Source of the DNA: an uncultured Bacteroides sp.
GTDB taxonomy: Bacteria; Bacteroidota; Bacteroidia; Bacteroidales; Bacteroidaceae
Assembly (NCBI GenBank): GCA_949289345.1
Contig: CASENS010000102.1
Span: 1 to 55,312, forward strand
Direction of reading: 5' to 3'
DNA: 55,312 nucleotides
This document shows, piece by piece, positions 45,542 to 55,191 of this stretch. The translations under genes and the position numbers were made by a program. A model generated the notes under the pieces. The model did no database searches. It saw nothing but the letters and a program-made list of their open reading frames with translations, and had not been told where the DNA came from. Numbering within the stretch: the stretch's first letter is position 1; each line of letters opens with the position of its first letter.

Positions 45542-46612
45542 TCAGTGTAATTTTTCAAACTCCTGCATGCAATCTATCAACGCCTTCACGCTCTCTACGG
45601 GCAGGGCATTGTAGCACGATGCACGGAATCCGCCTACCGAACGGTGTCCCTTGATGCCTACCATGCCGCGCTCGGTGGCAAAAGCGAGGAAGTCCGCTTC
45701 CAACTCCTTGTATTCAGGAGCCATGACAAAGCAGATGTTCATGCGCGAACGGTCTTCCTTCTCCGTCACCGTACCTACGAACAGCTTGTTGCGATCAATT
45801 TCAGAGTACAGCATGTCGGCACGCTCAATGGCACGACGCTCCATTTCCTTCACGCCACCTTGAGCCTTAATCCAACGCAAAGTTTGAAGCGCAGCATAAA
45901 TGGGCACTACGGGAGGCGTGTTGAACATCGAGCCGCCGTCAATGTGCGTCTGATAATTCAACATGGTCGGAATGTAACGTGAAACCTTACCCACGGCATC
46001 GTTCTTCACTATGACAAAGGTAACACCGGCAGGAGCCAGATTTTTCTGCGCGCCACCATAAATACATATATATTTAGACACATCCACCGGACGGGAGAAA
46101 ATGTCGGACGACATGTCAGCCACCATCGGCACATTGACATCCAAATCGCCCTTCAATTCAGTGCCGAAAATGGTGTTGTTGGTCGTGATGTGCAGATAGT
46201 CCACATCGGCAGGCACGGCGAAGTTCTTCGGAATGAACGAATAGTTGGCATCGGCCGAAGAAGCCACCTCTACCACCTCGCCAAAGCCCTTGGCTTCTTT
46301 CATGGCTTTCTTGGCCCATGTACCGGTATTGAGGTAAGCGGCTTTCTTTTCGAGGAAGTTATAGGGTACCATACAGAACTCCAGACTGGCACCACCGCCT
46401 AAGAACAAGACCGAATATCCGTCAGGAATATTGAGCAATTCTTTGAACAGAGCCACGGCTTCATCCACTACAGGCTTAAAGTCCTTGGCACGATGGCTGA
46501 TTTCCATCAAAGACAAGCCGGAACCATTGAAATCAAGAATGGCCTTCGCTGTGTCTTCAATCACTTCGCGCGGAAGAATGGAAGGTCCCGCATTGAAATT
46601 GTGCTTTTTCAT
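45542..46612 (-). CDS. serC: phosphoserine aminotransferase
   Basis: It converts phosphohydroxypyruvate and glutamate to phosphoserine and 2-oxoglutarate, and may also act in pyridoxal phosphate synthesis. The 356-residue fold-type I enzyme begins [11 protein letters not shown]. It has the GGGASLEF phosphate loop (72-79), Asp166 in VADMSSDI and Schiff-base Lys190 in [12 protein letters not shown]. All are as in SerC. It is the first gene of the operon serC-serA-DUF1015, with 78 bases to serA. Confidence 0.96.
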   Translation of the reverse strand: MKKHNFNAGPSILPREVIEDTAKAILDFNGSGLSLMEISHRAKDFKPVVDEAVALFKELLNIPDGYSVLFLGGGASLEFCMVPYNFLEKKAAYLNTGTWAKKAMKEAKGFGEVVEVASSADANYSFIPKNFAVPADVDYLHITTNNTIFGTELKGDLDVNVPMVADMSSDIFSRPVDVSKYICIYGGAQKNLAPAGVTFVIVKNDAVGKVSRYIPTMLNYQTHIDGGSMFNTPPVVPIYAALQTLRWIKAQGGVKEMERRAIERADMLYSEIDRNKLFVGTVTEKEDRSRMNICFVMAPEYKELEADFLAFATERGMVGIKGHRSVGGFRASCYNALPVESVKALIDCMQEFEKLH

Positions 46613-46828
46613 TTGTAATTATGTTTTTATTAAACAATGTATTATTTACGTCTTTAGACAAGGCGAAAATAATGATTTATTTCCATAATTCAAATCTTTT
46701 GCTACAAAATTTCAACTTTTCACCTCAAACGCTTACCATTTTTCGGCTTTACACAAAAAGAACACGTTTTTTTGTAATATAGACTTTACAAATAAGCGCA
46801 GAAGAACAAACAAAATGAAAGCAAACAA

Positions 46829-46854
46829 GGCTTTGTGCAAGCATACGCAAAGCC
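46829..46854 (-). terminator. possible terminator of the helicase gene
   Basis: GGCTTTG (46829-46835) pairs with CAAAGCC (46848-46854), followed on the minus strand by a T-rich but interrupted tract. It lies 39 bases after the helicase stop at 46893. The remaining stretch 46613-46828 shows nothing else I can name. Confidence 0.4.
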
Positions 46855-46892
46855 ATACGCAAACAGATTGCAACCAATATTCCCTCCAAACA

Positions 46893-48212
46893 TCACTTAG
46901 CCTCTTCTATCAACGTCTTAAGCCCCTTTATCTTCTCGCCTTGAACCAATGACAAAAGTTGTCGAACTTTACCACGTTTCACCGCCACAAAAACGTTGTG
47001 TTCCTTTACGTCAATCCGGCCGATATCCTCGCCCGAAAGCCCTCCTTTCTTGCACAAGAAGCCCACGATGTCAACCTTGTTCAGTTTGTCTTTTTTGCCT
47101 TTACCTATATAAAGAGTCGTCCAACGAAGCTTTATGGGCTTGGGCGTCAGCTCGGGTAAAGAAAACTCGCGCGTATCCGCCGGCAAATAAGCGGGAAGCT
47201 GTTCTTCGGGATGAAGTATCAGAAAGGAGGAGCCCGAAGCGTCCCATCGTGCGGTGCGTCCGTTGCGGTGGGTAAAAGCTTCTTCGTTCAAAGGCAGGTG
47301 ATAGTGCACCACGTGGTCGATACCCGGGATGTCCAGCCCGCGCGAAGCCAGGTCGGTAGATACCAGCACGGGACAACTCCCGTTGCGGAACTTATATAAG
47401 GCACGCTCTCGGTCCTGCTGTTCCATGCCTCCATGAAAAGCATCGCAAGGGAACTTTCGGGACTTCAGGTAAGCCGCCACCCGTTCCACACTTTCCCGAT
47501 AGTTGACAAACACCAGTGTGCTGCCCTCGCCCAGCGTGCAAAGCAGACGGTAAAGCGTGTCAAGTTTGTCCTTTTCCGGAGAATGGACAACACGCAAGTC
47601 CAGCCGCTCCGCCAGATTTCCCTCGCCCAGAAAATCGAGTTTCACCAAGTGGTTCATCCCGGCAAACAAGGGTATCTCTTCACAATCCGTGGCGGAGAGG
47701 AGCACTCGGCGAGACAAAGCGGGCAGCTTCGCGAGGACTTGTGACATTTCCTCCTGGAAGCCGAACTCCAAGCATTTGTCGAACTCATCAATCACCAGTG
47801 TGTGTAAAGCTTCTACAGCAATATTTCCCTTTTCCAAATGGTCGTTCATGCGGCCGGGAGTTCCGATGATAACCTGAGGTTTCAAGCTCCGCATGGTGCG
47901 GTGTTCGTCCATAGCCGGGCGTCCTCCATAGCAACTCATCGCACGCAAGGGCGTGTTCATGGACTTGAACACGCCCTCAATCTGCAATGCTAACTCGCGC
48001 GAAGGCACCAGCACTACGGCCTGCGGCACATCCACATCTAAGGAAAGACTTTGCGCCAAAGGCAGGAGAAAAGCCAACGTTTTCCCTGAACCGGTAGGTG
48101 AAAGCACAACCAAGCTTCGGTTTACCGGATAGGCCTTTTCCACCGCCTCCTGCATGGGATTCAGTTTTTCTATCTTCAGCCGTGCAAGTATATCAGTCGT
48201 AGTCGCGCACAT
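46893..48212 (-). CDS. dbpA: DEAD-box RNA helicase, DbpA-like
   Basis: This 439-residue ATP-dependent RNA helicase has Q-motif region LNPMQ, Walker A SPTGSGKT (38-45), motif II as DEFD rather than DEAD (VIDEFDKCLEF), SAT (motif III) and a motif VI variant HRNGRTAR. The C-terminal 75 residues (TTLYIGKGKKDKLNKVDIVGFLCKKGGLSGEDIGRI) form a DbpA RNA-recognition domain, which in E. coli DbpA docks on 23S rRNA helix 92 during large-subunit assembly. The DEFD motif and the His-Arg-Asn-Gly variant are unusual but keep the key acidic and Arg residues. It starts 12 bases after the stop of the LRR lipoprotein gene on the same strand. Confidence 0.92.
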   Translation of the reverse strand: MCATTTDILARLKIEKLNPMQEAVEKAYPVNRSLVVLSPTGSGKTLAFLLPLAQSLSLDVDVPQAVVLVPSRELALQIEGVFKSMNTPLRAMSCYGGRPAMDEHRTMRSLKPQVIIGTPGRMNDHLEKGNIAVEALHTLVIDEFDKCLEFGFQEEMSQVLAKLPALSRRVLLSATDCEEIPLFAGMNHLVKLDFLGEGNLAERLDLRVVHSPEKDKLDTLYRLLCTLGEGSTLVFVNYRESVERVAAYLKSRKFPCDAFHGGMEQQDRERALYKFRNGSCPVLVSTDLASRGLDIPGIDHVVHYHLPLNEEAFTHRNGRTARWDASGSSFLILHPEEQLPAYLPADTREFSLPELTPKPIKLRWTTLYIGKGKKDKLNKVDIVGFLCKKGGLSGEDIGRIDVKEHNVFVAVKRGKVRQLLSLVQGEKIKGLKTLIEEAK

Positions 48213-48224
48213 ATGTACAAACTA

Positions 48225-50315
48225 TTACATGTCATCCACACTTGGCACACTATCAAGCGCACGCAAACCACGGGTAACCCCACCGCCTAAGCTATACATG
48301 GCAGGCGAAGCGCCGCCTTTGTTGGTTACATATCCCTCGAACGGACGGGCGTCGCGCGAGTTGCGCACAAACGCACTGCCTGCATGTCCATTGTCACTAT
48401 TTTCATTCAGCACATACACCGACGCACTCATGGGCAAGTAGCCGTAGTTGCAATGGAAGAGGTATTCGGGACCTTCATCTTGAGGCAGCGACACAAGGTC
48501 CGTCACAGGGAAGTCTACATCCTGGCCGGTGAACGTTACCTTACCCGCCACATTGTATTCATCGGCATATTGCCCGTTGTTGGGCATGGCGATGATGTAA
48601 GGCACATTTGCCTCTATCTCCGTCACGTTCTCAAAACCATTCATCGTCAATCTCCTCAACCAGAAAGGTTTGGCACCGTCCACGTCGCTATTGAACGGAG
48701 CAAGCACACGCCCGTCCTCATGTTCAACGGCCTGCACAGCAAAAGGCAAAGAGATACTCTCCCACCCTGCGGCCTCGCCCACATAAGTCGGGAAGTCGAA
48801 CGTGCGGGTGTAGGTTACTTTGCTGGCTGTGAAAGGTTGGGGGACGAAGAAATCGCCGCCGTCAGAAGTCAGGATAAGCTTGTCGGCATGACCGTTAATG
48901 ATGATGTTCTCCAAATTCGGTCCTACAACAGCTGCCTTCTCATTATTAATATAAATCAAACAATTCAGATTAAAGGGATTTTCATCATGCTTAAAGGTAG
49001 CGGATGTATTCCAAAAAACAGCATTAAGATTTGCACAGTTCTCGAACAAACCTTCTCCCATTGACATCACCTTACTATTAATCGTTGCATATCGCAAAGA
49101 AGAGCAACCATAACAGATACGGTCTCCAACCATTACAACATTCTCTGGTACAACAAGTTCCGTAAGGCCATTTCCCCAAAACACATCTGCCCCAAGCTCT
49201 TTCACAGTTTCCGGGATAGCTATTGATTTCAAATCTGAACAATTTATGAATGCACGATACCCAATAGTTTCCACATTGTTCAAATCTATCTCTTTGAGAG
49301 CACAATTATCAAATGTGCCTTCTTCTATTGTTGTTACTAAAGGCGGCACATCCAGTGTTTCCAAACCGCTATTTTGAAACGCATGGTCTGAAATTTCCTC
49401 AATTTGGTCATGTAAGATTATTTTCTTCAAAGAATTACAATCTTTAAAACAACCGGCTGGAATCTTTGTCAAACTCAAAGGAATTATTACATTATTCAAT
49501 GACTCACATTCCTCAAATGTATATTCCCCTATTGAAGTTAACTTATCAGGAAGTTCTATCGTTTCCAAGGAATGACAAGCATAAAACGCCGTTTTACCTA
49601 TACTTTCCAGGTCCTTAGGGAGTTGCACATCTTTCAACATTCCACATTGAAGGAGACAACCGTCAGGAATCACTTTTACAAAATCCGAAAAAACCACCTT
49701 CTCAAGTTGATCACAATATTCAAAAGTCGCAACCTCCATCTTATTAACACTTTGCGGGATAATCAGTTCCTTCAACATTTTACAGCTAGCAAAAGCATAA
49801 CGCCCAATCCATTCCAATCCCTCATACATCTTTATCACACTTATATTTGAATAGTGAAAAGCCTGTTCATCAATAGCTTTCAACGTATTAGGGAGAATAA
49901 TCTCATTCAAATTGTCCATACGGGACGAAGGGCCACCAAATATATTTCTCGCTATCGTATCATTTTTCAATAAGGCATTATCATTATCCCGATACGGCTT
50001 TCCTCCAATAATTCTCGTATTCGTCATATCGATTGCAATCAATTTAGGTAAAGCCACTATAGTTTTCATATCATCACCATCTAACGGCCCGGAAACAGTC
50101 AATTTATCCACGGCATTGGCTTTATCTCCCAGTGCCTCCGCCAAAGTGCCCGGTTCTTCTAATGTCACCTCTACCGGATTTTGGTAGCCTTCGTCATCCG
50201 CTTTTGTCGAAGCGTTTTCTTTGATGACACTTTCTATGTCCATCTCGCTTGTACATGCACCAAGTCCCCATACAGACAACGCACATACCATTATTATATA
50301 TAGACTCTTTTTCAT
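48225..50315 (-). CDS. BspA-like leucine-rich repeat lipoprotein
   Basis: The 696-residue protein has a lipoprotein signal (MKKSLYIIMVCALSVWGLGAC, lipid on Cys21). About a dozen LRR_5 (Treponema/BspA type) repeats follow (about 75-465), each of about 23 residues with the pattern L-x2-I-x2-P-x2-(L/V)-x2-I-x3-A-F. A non-repeat C-terminal part of about 200 residues includes a beta-rich segment (ITAMPNNGQY-like). BspA proteins are surface adhesins that bind host matrix or other bacteria. The ATG at 50315 is chosen because AGGAGA precedes it at 50325-50330; an ATG at 50336 would overlap the upstream stop codon. It forms a run with the FN3 and PEGA proteins. Confidence 0.88.
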   Translation of the reverse strand: MKKSLYIIMVCALSVWGLGACTSEMDIESVIKENASTKADDEGYQNPVEVTLEEPGTLAEALGDKANAVDKLTVSGPLDGDDMKTIVALPKLIAIDMTNTRIIGGKPYRDNDNALLKNDTIARNIFGGPSSRMDNLNEIILPNTLKAIDEQAFHYSNISVIKMYEGLEWIGRYAFASCKMLKELIIPQSVNKMEVATFEYCDQLEKVVFSDFVKVIPDGCLLQCGMLKDVQLPKDLESIGKTAFYACHSLETIELPDKLTSIGEYTFEECESLNNVIIPLSLTKIPAGCFKDCNSLKKIILHDQIEEISDHAFQNSGLETLDVPPLVTTIEEGTFDNCALKEIDLNNVETIGYRAFINCSDLKSIAIPETVKELGADVFWGNGLTELVVPENVVMVGDRICYGCSSLRYATINSKVMSMGEGLFENCANLNAVFWNTSATFKHDENPFNLNCLIYINNEKAAVVGPNLENIIINGHADKLILTSDGGDFFVPQPFTASKVTYTRTFDFPTYVGEAAGWESISLPFAVQAVEHEDGRVLAPFNSDVDGAKPFWLRRLTMNGFENVTEIEANVPYIIAMPNNGQYADEYNVAGKVTFTGQDVDFPVTDLVSLPQDEGPEYLFHCNYGYLPMSASVYVLNENSDNGHAGSAFVRNSRDARPFEGYVTNKGGASPAMYSLGGGVTRGLRALDSVPSVDDM

Positions 50316-50324
50316 ATAGCTAAA

Positions 50325-50330
50325 TCTCCT
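50325..50330 (-). promoter_or_regulatory. Shine-Dalgarno deciding the LRR gene start
   Basis: On the minus strand AGGAGA lies 9 bases before the ATG at 50315, supporting this start over the one at 50336. Confidence 0.6.
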
Positions 50331-50332
50331 GT

Positions 50333-51664
50333 TCATTTATCGGGTGAAACATTATCGTCTATGTCCGGAACGTCGGATACCGGAGTAGTAAACGTCACCA
50401 CTTCACTATAACCGATTTTTACCTCATTGATGGCATAAGCACGAATGTAGTATGTAGTCTGAGGTTTCAATCCTGTAATCATCTCTTGAAAAGAGACCCC
50501 TTCCAACGTAGAAACTTGCTTGCCGTCAGCTGTAGTAGGCATTTCGTTTACATCACTATAGCAGAAACCTACTTCCACAATTTCAGCATCCTCTGTCGTT
50601 CCTTTGCTTAGTACGATACCGGAAACACTGACTGTAGTCCCCGTCACGGCTCCCAACTCAATCTGTACCGTAGGAGATTGCTTGACAAGCGTTGTGAAAC
50701 TTACACGATCAGTATAAAACACACCTAACTCATTCTCTACAAAGGCGCGTACCTGATACTCCGTTTCCGATTGCAAATTGGTCAAAGTCTGCTGGAAAGT
50801 GCCCTCCGCATCTTTTTCCGCTACTTCCACCAACGTTTCCTGGCCACTTTCCCCAATACGGTAAGCAAAGCCCCAACGGGTCACTTCGTAATCACCCTCG
50901 CTAATAATCCGTGCAGTCACCAAAGCCGATGCTTCATCAACCTCGCTCACGGTCACATCTGCCAACTCAGGTTCCGCAGGTTTTACGGTACTCAGCGTAG
51001 CCATCGTCCCGTATCCTGTGCCTTTTCCGTTCGTCGCATACGCACGGACTTCATAATCCGTTCCGGCGACCAGACCTGTAATAGTCAAATTGAAGCGACC
51101 GTCAGTCGTGATATCCGAAGCCTCTACCTGACGTTCAGCTTCCGTAGAGCCGACCTCTTTATAAGCAAAACCGTACTGCTGGATGTCATTGCCACCATCA
51201 TCGACCAACTGGCTTGCCACGGTGAGCGAAGTCTCGCTGGCATTGACCAACGTGGTTGCTTCCAATGAGGGAACGCCATCGGCAACCGTCGTAAACTCCA
51301 GCACTGTGCCTCGTGTTTCGGTGTAACCGCTGTTGGCATAGATGCAATAATAGTAACGCGTATCCGGCATAAGGCCTGTCAACGTCACTTCGTAAGTGGA
51401 CGAGCCGCCAAGCGTGACAGGTACCCGGCGGGTTTCCTCCTCGGTCATAGCAGACACTGTTGAGTACATAAAACCACACTCACGTACTTCCGAACCTTCT
51501 GGTATGGATATGCTACCGGATACAACGGCGGACGTACGCGTTATTTCCGTTGCCGCGCCCGTAGTAAGCGTAGGCATCTGGTTCTCGGGACCGGAGTCCT
51601 CGGAGCAGGCGGCAAGCCCTATCAGCAGCACGCCGCACAATAAGGATAGTAACTTTCTATACAT
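50333..51664 (-). CDS. fibronectin type III repeat lipoprotein
   Basis: The 443-residue protein has a lipoprotein signal (MYRKLLSLLCGVLLIGLAAC, lipid on Cys20). Four FN3-like domains of about 90-100 residues follow, each with the pattern T-x-T-S-x-V-x-(G/S) early and TxYYxRAYA(T/I)N or close variant near the end (YYYCIYANSG, YEVRAYATNGKG, YQVRAFVENELG, YYIRAYAINEVK). Such proteins are surface-exposed and mediate protein or glycan contacts. The stop overlaps the longer start of the LRR gene, so the two are coupled. The ATG at 51664 gives a proper signal peptide; an in-frame start 22 codons upstream would not. Confidence 0.85.
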   Translation of the reverse strand: MYRKLLSLLCGVLLIGLAACSEDSGPENQMPTLTTGAATEITRTSAVVSGSISIPEGSEVRECGFMYSTVSAMTEEETRRVPVTLGGSSTYEVTLTGLMPDTRYYYCIYANSGYTETRGTVLEFTTVADGVPSLEATTLVNASETSLTVASQLVDDGGNDIQQYGFAYKEVGSTEAERQVEASDITTDGRFNLTITGLVAGTDYEVRAYATNGKGTGYGTMATLSTVKPAEPELADVTVSEVDEASALVTARIISEGDYEVTRWGFAYRIGESGQETLVEVAEKDAEGTFQQTLTNLQSETEYQVRAFVENELGVFYTDRVSFTTLVKQSPTVQIELGAVTGTTVSVSGIVLSKGTTEDAEIVEVGFCYSDVNEMPTTADGKQVSTLEGVSFQEMITGLKPQTTYYIRAYAINEVKIGYSEVVTFTTPVSDVPDIDDNVSPDK

Positions 51665-51824
51665 ATACACATCTCTTGTTTTTATAACATCTGTTACATT
51701 TAATTCTGTACACTTATTAAAAAAGTCCACATTTCGGACAAAGCTACTTAACTTAGTAGCAGACGGTTAGCTCTGTGCCCTGGTCATTGATTGCCTCCAT
51801 AAATTATCCTTTTACGCTGTATTT

Positions 51825-53186
51825 TCAGAACATGAAACCGATGCCTCCGGACACTTCATGATGCTGGAAATTGACCGTGTGGTATCCAGCCGATATGGCA
51901 AATTTCCCAGCACGGACAATGAAGCCTAATTCACCGGCAACACCTTCAGCGGAACGGTCCGTATTTTTCACGACTTCATTGTCCACTGTCTCCCAAGCCA
52001 GTATCCGGCTACCATAACCCGCACCCACATAGAAATAAAATGGTTTCCATAGATGACGCAGATAGCCTACGGTGACAGACAGGCGCGATTTATGTTCTAT
52101 GCCATCCTTGTAATAGGGTTTACCTTCCCCGCCAGCGGTCAACGTGCCTGTATCGTCACACTCCATTCCTTCGTCCGACACCGACCCGAAATCGCTTCGG
52201 AAGCTGACATAAGCACCATTCTCACGCACAAAACCGATGGTTCCTCCATATGAAACTTGGGAAGAGCCATATCCGGCAACAGCCATAATCAGCATACGCC
52301 GTGGAGTACGAGGCTTGACAGTGGAAGTCAGTGTAAAGGTCAGTGACGCCGTCTCACCGGATTGAATGGTGACGATGCTGTCTATAGGGAAGAATAAATC
52401 TTTTTCCACCCGGATGCCATAATCGCGCAACGGCATGCGGTCGCTGCGGTAAGGTGTCACGCCAACCTCGACACTGTCAATATACACCTTGGCATCCTGT
52501 TCGGGCAACGAAAAGACTTCCAGATAACCGAATTGCGGCTTCAACGAGACACTCATCGCCTTCTGTTCGTCACCCAGTTCGATGGCACCGGCTTCCGTGG
52601 CATACATCGGTGCTTCCACCCGATAAGTGTGTGTACCTTTCTTCATCGTTGCCGTAAAGAGGCCATTCTCAGTAGGCATTTTTTCCTCATCAATATAAAC
52701 ATCCGCGGTAGCAGGTTCGGGACGTATGGCAAGCAATTGCATGCCGGTGTCAGTCTCCGCTCCCAAAGCCTCCGCTCCTACGCTAAGTGCCATTTCATAC
52801 ACCGTAGCTTCCTCTATAATATCGGGATAGAAATAATTGCGAAGCACACCATAAGTGTTGTGCATGATGGAGATGCGCCGTGCCCCTCTAGGTACATACA
52901 ACCACACTTCACCTGTTTTGTTCTCACGTTTTACAATGCCCAGCGCATCCGGCTCGAACATCAGGTTCTTGTCGGTCGTCACAATGCGTATCAAAGCACA
53001 GACTTCACCGTTCTGGTCGCGCACAGAAGCCGTGACACGTGCTGTAATGTCAGTTTCCAACCGATTGAACGCTGTCACCCGGATACTGTTTTGCGCCCTT
53101 ACAGGCAATACGTTCATTACTCCCGCACAAGCCAATAACAGCCCTGCGAGCATCCCATACCATTTTCCCACCTTTCCACTTGACAT
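51825..53186 (-). CDS. PEGA-domain protein with C-terminal outer-membrane barrel
   Basis: The 453-residue protein has a signal peptide (1-32, ending VRAQ). An N-terminal beta domain (33-150) covers RVTAFNRLETDITARV and the IRIVTTDKNLMF strand. Two PEGA-like repeats follow: ATADVYIDEEKMPTENGLF at about 155-215 and QDAKVYIDSVEVGVTPYRSD at 225-290. The C-terminal 150 residues are an outer-membrane barrel with terminal aromatic strand GGIGFMF. This combination suggests a barrel anchor with periplasmic or surface PEGA domains. It lies upstream of the FN3 and LRR lipoproteins on the same strand, 160 bases from the FN3 gene. I infer a shared surface complex. Confidence 0.72.
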   Translation of the reverse strand: MSSGKVGKWYGMLAGLLLACAGVMNVLPVRAQNSIRVTAFNRLETDITARVTASVRDQNGEVCALIRIVTTDKNLMFEPDALGIVKRENKTGEVWLYVPRGARRISIMHNTYGVLRNYFYPDIIEEATVYEMALSVGAEALGAETDTGMQLLAIRPEPATADVYIDEEKMPTENGLFTATMKKGTHTYRVEAPMYATEAGAIELGDEQKAMSVSLKPQFGYLEVFSLPEQDAKVYIDSVEVGVTPYRSDRMPLRDYGIRVEKDLFFPIDSIVTIQSGETASLTFTLTSTVKPRTPRRMLIMAVAGYGSSQVSYGGTIGFVRENGAYVSFRSDFGSVSDEGMECDDTGTLTAGGEGKPYYKDGIEHKSRLSVTVGYLRHLWKPFYFYVGAGYGSRILAWETVDNEVVKNTDRSAEGVAGELGFIVRAGKFAISAGYHTVNFQHHEVSGGIGFMF

Positions 53187-53962
53187 GTCTTATTCCTTTT
53201 ATATCCGCCTGTCCCTCGGCAGAGATTACAGCATATGGAAGAACCCCAAGGACTATCGTGTACATACACGACTTCTTCCGCCTTCATTCAAGCATTGCCC
53301 ACATTAGCAATAAAGCCCGACAATGTTAATGCAAATATAAAATTATATTTTCAAATTATAAAAATAATTTCTCAATATTTCATTCCGGTATCCGACGGAG
53401 AGCATATCCAAAATCCACATAATCCATCAAAATGACCGTTTAACCCATAATATGGCCTTTTATCCGTCATTTCGCCTTTTGAAATTTATGTAATTTAAAG
53501 GTGAACGTCCGCTTACCATTCACCATTCCCACCCGCTTCGAACAGAAATAATCCTCCCGTTTAAGGCGATGTAACGACGTAACACCCACCTTGGGATGCA
53601 AGATATAAAACCTATAGAGAGGGGGGCAAACAATAACTCACTATGATGGAACAACCCATGTAATCGACATGTTCGCCAGAGAGCGTTGTCTGGGCTCTCC
53701 GCAACCGGATAGGAGCAGCACAGGTGAGCATATGGCCTAATTCGCAAGTACGCAAGCGGAAGATCGAGATATCCGGAAAGGACGAACGAATCTCCTCATT
53801 TCCAATCGTCAGGTCGTTACATTGGAAAGCAATGCGGTGGAGGAGTGTGCGAATACCGTTGAAATACCTCTGACGGAGAGTGGAAAACCAACATCTCGCT
53901 GGAACTCCTGCCGGATTAAACAAATCCGATGACGTCAATCCAGACTTTAACCCTAAACGCCA
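53187..53962. other. 776-base region without a supported gene; possible gene remnant
   Basis: Bases 53187-53520 are AT-rich and hold nothing I can name beyond short near-repeats. Bases 53612-53938 are GC-richer and codon-like. On the minus strand a TTG-initiated frame of 108 codons contains CAAPIRLRRAQ and SGEHVDYMGCSII, which resemble the APGR...GEHxDYNGG start of galactokinase-type GHMP kinases. A remnant is possible, but no other family feature is present, so I do not call a gene. Confidence 0.35.
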
Positions 53963-55191
53963 CTAAAAGAAGACTGCAAATGAAGCTCCGCAGGTCAACA
54001 TATTCATCCACTCCTTAGTTCTCCGACTATGCGACGGCATCAGGTTATAATCCAGAAAAAGTTTCATTCCGTAATATTCCGTGGCACGGAAAGTCAATGA
54101 CACACCGCTGCCGAAACAAATTCCATCTCGCCGAGAAATGGTTTCATCCGATAGCTGTAACTGCGGATAGCAGATGTAGCCACTCAAGAGTTTGCTGCCA
54201 ATCAGGAAACAGGAAGACAAGGGATAGGAAAAATAGCTGCCTGCACAGACCGACAAGGCATCAAAAGTGCTGGTCTCCGCATTATTGCCGTTCACGATGA
54301 TAGCCGTATTAGAAACTGTGAAGCGCCCGCCCACTCCCACGCAGGGATTGAAGAACCACGCGCCTTCTATGCCTGCCGTGCTGCCCGATGAGGTACTGAA
54401 CTCGTGTCCTTCGTCAATGTCATAACCACTCAGCGGCACATTCATTCCAACATAGAGGCTGAGAAAAGACGGCTTGTTCCAACTGTCAAATGATTCGTCT
54501 TCCGAGAAGCAGCGGATGCCTTTCTCCTTGAAGATAAAGTCTGCAAGATAATAGCCCAGTTCCGTAGAGAGTATGCCGATGCCTGCCCCCGTCAGCACAT
54601 CACTCAGCCAATGTTTGTTGTTCGCCATACGCATCAGTCCCGTGGCAGTGGCTACGGAATAGGCACCAATACCTATCCACGGGCTTTTGTGTCCGTATTC
54701 CTTGGTCAGCATGGTGGCAGTCATAAAGGCTGTGGCGGTATGTCCGAAGGAAAGGAATGGTCGTTGGAGCCATCGGGACGCATCACATGGGTGGTCTGTT
54801 TCAGGGAATAGACCACGCTGCCCATCAGCAGGGCTGAGAAAGCATCCGATGCCAGCATACGCCCCCACGAACTTCGTCCTTCCACGCCGCCCAGCTTCAT
54901 CCCCAGCATGACAGCAGCCGGAAGGTATTGCAGGTAATCATCGGCATGGCGGTTGAAATGAGGAAGATAATCGTTGCGGAGATGGCGGAAATGGTCATCC
55001 TCGCTCTTGATGATAAGCCCTCCTGCCACCAGCGGCACACCGATATAGGTCATACGGAAGGCTTGCGAATCGGCCAACCGGTCGATGAACTTCCCGTCCC
55101 TCTGCCAAAGATGAAGGGTGTCTGTTTGTGCCCTCACAGATAGAGACAAGCATAAAAGGCACGACAAAACCAATATGTTCAATCCTTTCAT
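53963..55191 (-). pseudogene. PAP2 phosphatase fused to an outer-membrane barrel, frameshifted
   Basis: The frame that starts at 55191 has a signal peptide (MKGLNILVLSCLLCLSLSVRA) and the first PAP2 motif KQTTHVMRP. At NDHSFPS it runs off frame. The second motif continues in another frame as GHTATAFMTA, then the third as LMRMANNKHWLSD. One extra C in the CC at 54744-54745 (G on the coding strand) would give SFPSGHTATAF and an intact protein of about 409 residues. The last 160 residues form an outer-membrane barrel ending in ASFAVFF. The intact protein would be a periplasmic or outer-membrane phosphatase for lipid phosphates. Sequencing error is possible. Confidence 0.82.

Noticed and set aside
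53430-53485. A fifth palindrome ladder downstream of the PEGA gene region
   Set aside because: Short near-repeats (GACCGTTTAACC, GGCCTTTTATCC, CGCCTTTTGAAA) are 19-20 bases apart and irregular, so it does not meet the pattern of the other arrays.
53520-53747. A 75-codon minus-strand frame
   Set aside because: It overlaps the possible kinase remnant in another frame, shows no family feature and no start signal.
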